Source: an uncultured Ruminococcus sp. (GTDB lineage: Bacteria > Bacillota_A > Clostridia > Oscillospirales > Ruminococcaceae). From it: DNA of 15,796 nucleotides. Each line of letters begins with the position of its first letter. Position 1 is the first letter of the stretch. The notes under the pieces are model-generated. The model did no database searches. It was not told the DNA's origin and saw only the letters and a list, made by a program, of their open reading frames with translations. The stretch is taken from the NCBI GenBank assembly GCA_937880065.1, contig CALFMA010000666.1, positions 1 to 15,796 on the forward strand. The letters are read 5' to 3'. Below are positions 14,959-15,796 of the stretch, piece by piece. Made by a program: the position numbers and the translations under genes.

Positions 14959-15723
14959 TTACTGAGGAATCAATCTGAACACCGCAAAAATAATAAGATA
15001 GTGCAGGGGGTAGAAGATGTAGAAGAACCATTTTGAAAACACGGGATGTTTACCTTTTTTGCCGTTGCAAAGCACAGTAACGCAGAAATATGCCAGCATA
15101 ACAACTGCAAACCGCAAAAGAGAATCCGTCCATACCTTTACATCGGTAATGCCACCCGAAATTACAGCAATAATCTGCCATATTGCCGCTATGACGGTAT
15201 AAGAAATCAATCGTGCTTTCGGACGTTCACGGAAAATATGTATAAAGAGAATAAACAACACGCCGAATATAAGCCAATCTGACATTATAAGCACAGTTGC
15301 GGCATTGCAGAGAATTACCAGCAGTATTTTCTGCCATTTCTTTTTATCGCTTTCCCATGCGACTATTGACAGCAATCCAAAAAACAGCGTAAATATAACA
15401 TTTGAAGTCCACCAGCCATAGACAGGCTGCATTACAAGCCAATCGGGAATTTGCGAAATACAGGCAAAAATTAATAGCCGCAAAGCATATTTTTTCCTGT
15501 CACGGGTATATTTATAGCCGTCTGCAACAGAAAAGAACATTACAGGCGGACATATAAGGGCGAAATTGCTTATGAGGTTTTGCCACAAAGGCATATTTTC
15601 CAGTTCCCCCCCACGCATAAGGGTAAGCCATGCTAACAAATGTCCCCAGAACATAATGATAATTGCTGTGAATTTCAGGGAATCACGGTTGAAAATTTTC
15701 AATTTTTCCCTTTGTAAATTCAT
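14959..15723 (-). CDS. TraX-family integral membrane protein
   Basis: A 254-residue polytopic membrane protein with about eight hydrophobic helices. The family marks are SLKFTAIIIMFWGH (15-28) in the first helix, FFSVADGYKYTRDRKKYALR (63-82) and, near the end, FYIFYPLHYL (234-243). TraX of the F plasmid acetylates pilin, and the family is related to membrane acyltransferases. Chromosomal Firmicute members probably acylate something at the envelope, but the substrate is unknown, so I give no symbol. The start at 15723 has GAGGTGAT upstream. It is a separate unit next to the rimP operon; nothing nearby suggests a conjugative element. No clear terminator follows it other than the rimP leader hairpin. 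Confidence 0.87.
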   Translation of the reverse strand: MNLQREKLKIFNRDSLKFTAIIIMFWGHLLAWLTLMRGGELENMPLWQNLISNFALICPPVMFFSVADGYKYTRDRKKYALRLLIFACISQIPDWLVMQPVYGWWTSNVIFTLFFGLLSIVAWESDKKKWQKILLVILCNAATVLIMSDWLIFGVLFILFIHIFRERPKARLISYTVIAAIWQIIAVISGGITDVKVWTDSLLRFAVVMLAYFCVTVLCNGKKGKHPVFSKWFFYIFYPLHYLIIFAVFRLIPQ

Positions 15724-15758
15724 AAAACATCACCTCTAAAAAAGCTGCAAATATACAT

Positions 15759-15796
15759 AAGGGCATCTCTAAAAACCCGTTTGATTAAAGAAAAAA
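15759..15796. repeat. Likely terminus of a second copy of the intergenic inverted-repeat element (partial)
   Basis: AAGGGCATCTCTAAAAACCCG matches the termini of the element at 6283-6454 (AGGGG-TTCTCTAAAAACCGG and AGGGAACCTCTAAAAACCTCCC). It lies in the upstream gap of the TraX gene and the window ends before the rest can be seen, so whether it is a full copy is unknown. Confidence 0.45.

Noticed and set aside
14959..15723. TraX as evidence for an integrated conjugative element
   Set aside because: No relaxase, coupling protein, integrase or att-like repeats are visible, and TraX-family genes are common on Firmicute chromosomes.

Overview
The window reads as a chromosomal segment of an anaerobic, fibre-degrading clostridial Firmicute, most likely Ruminococcus or a close relative in the Oscillospiraceae. 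This rests on gene order, strong AGGAGG-type ribosome binding sites, moderate GC, a secreted CBM plus GH26-type mannanase, and Gld-like ABC transporter genes of the kind seen in Clostridia. It is inference from sequence alone. Every convincing gene is on the minus strand, so transcription runs from the right end of the window to the left. I saw no tRNA, rRNA, CRISPR array, transposase or phage gene.

Right to left: a TraX-family membrane protein (15723-14959); then the classical translation/transcription operon rimP - nusA - rnpM (ylxR) - ylxQ - infB - rbfA - nrnA - truB - ribF (14825-6521). A near-consensus sigma-A promoter lies at 14896-14924, and a short leader hairpin precedes rimP. The genes are tightly packed with ATGA or 3-nt junctions and one 32-nt overlap, as in most Firmicutes. 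They cover 30S maturation (RimP, RbfA), initiation (IF-2), elongation/termination control (NusA), RNase P modulation (RnpM), a K-turn-binding L7Ae-like protein, nanoRNA turnover (NrnA), tRNA pseudouridine-55 (TruB) and FMN/FAD synthesis (RibF).

Between ribF and the next operon lies a 172-bp imperfect inverted repeat (6283-6454) that looks like a MITE-like or other dispersed intergenic element. A matching terminus reappears at the extreme right end of the window (15759 onward), so the element is probably dispersed in this genome.

Next is a four-gene operon: ABC ATPase - ABC-2 permease - GldG-like auxiliary protein - DUF4340 protein (6259-1276). It resembles the gliding-motility GldA/GldF/GldG set, but its substrate in Firmicutes is not established. 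A small 94-residue protein of unknown function follows and ends at a strong intrinsic terminator (845-883). The left edge holds the first 204 codons of a secreted mannanase-like enzyme (signal peptide, CBM35-like module, start of a GH26 domain). It has its own promoter and a structured 5' leader.

Most of the window is ordinary core genome. The less ordinary parts are the dispersed inverted-repeat element, the Gld/DUF4340 transporter, the structured leaders before rimP, infB and the mannanase gene, and the low-complexity extensions on IF-2, NusA and the GldG-like protein.
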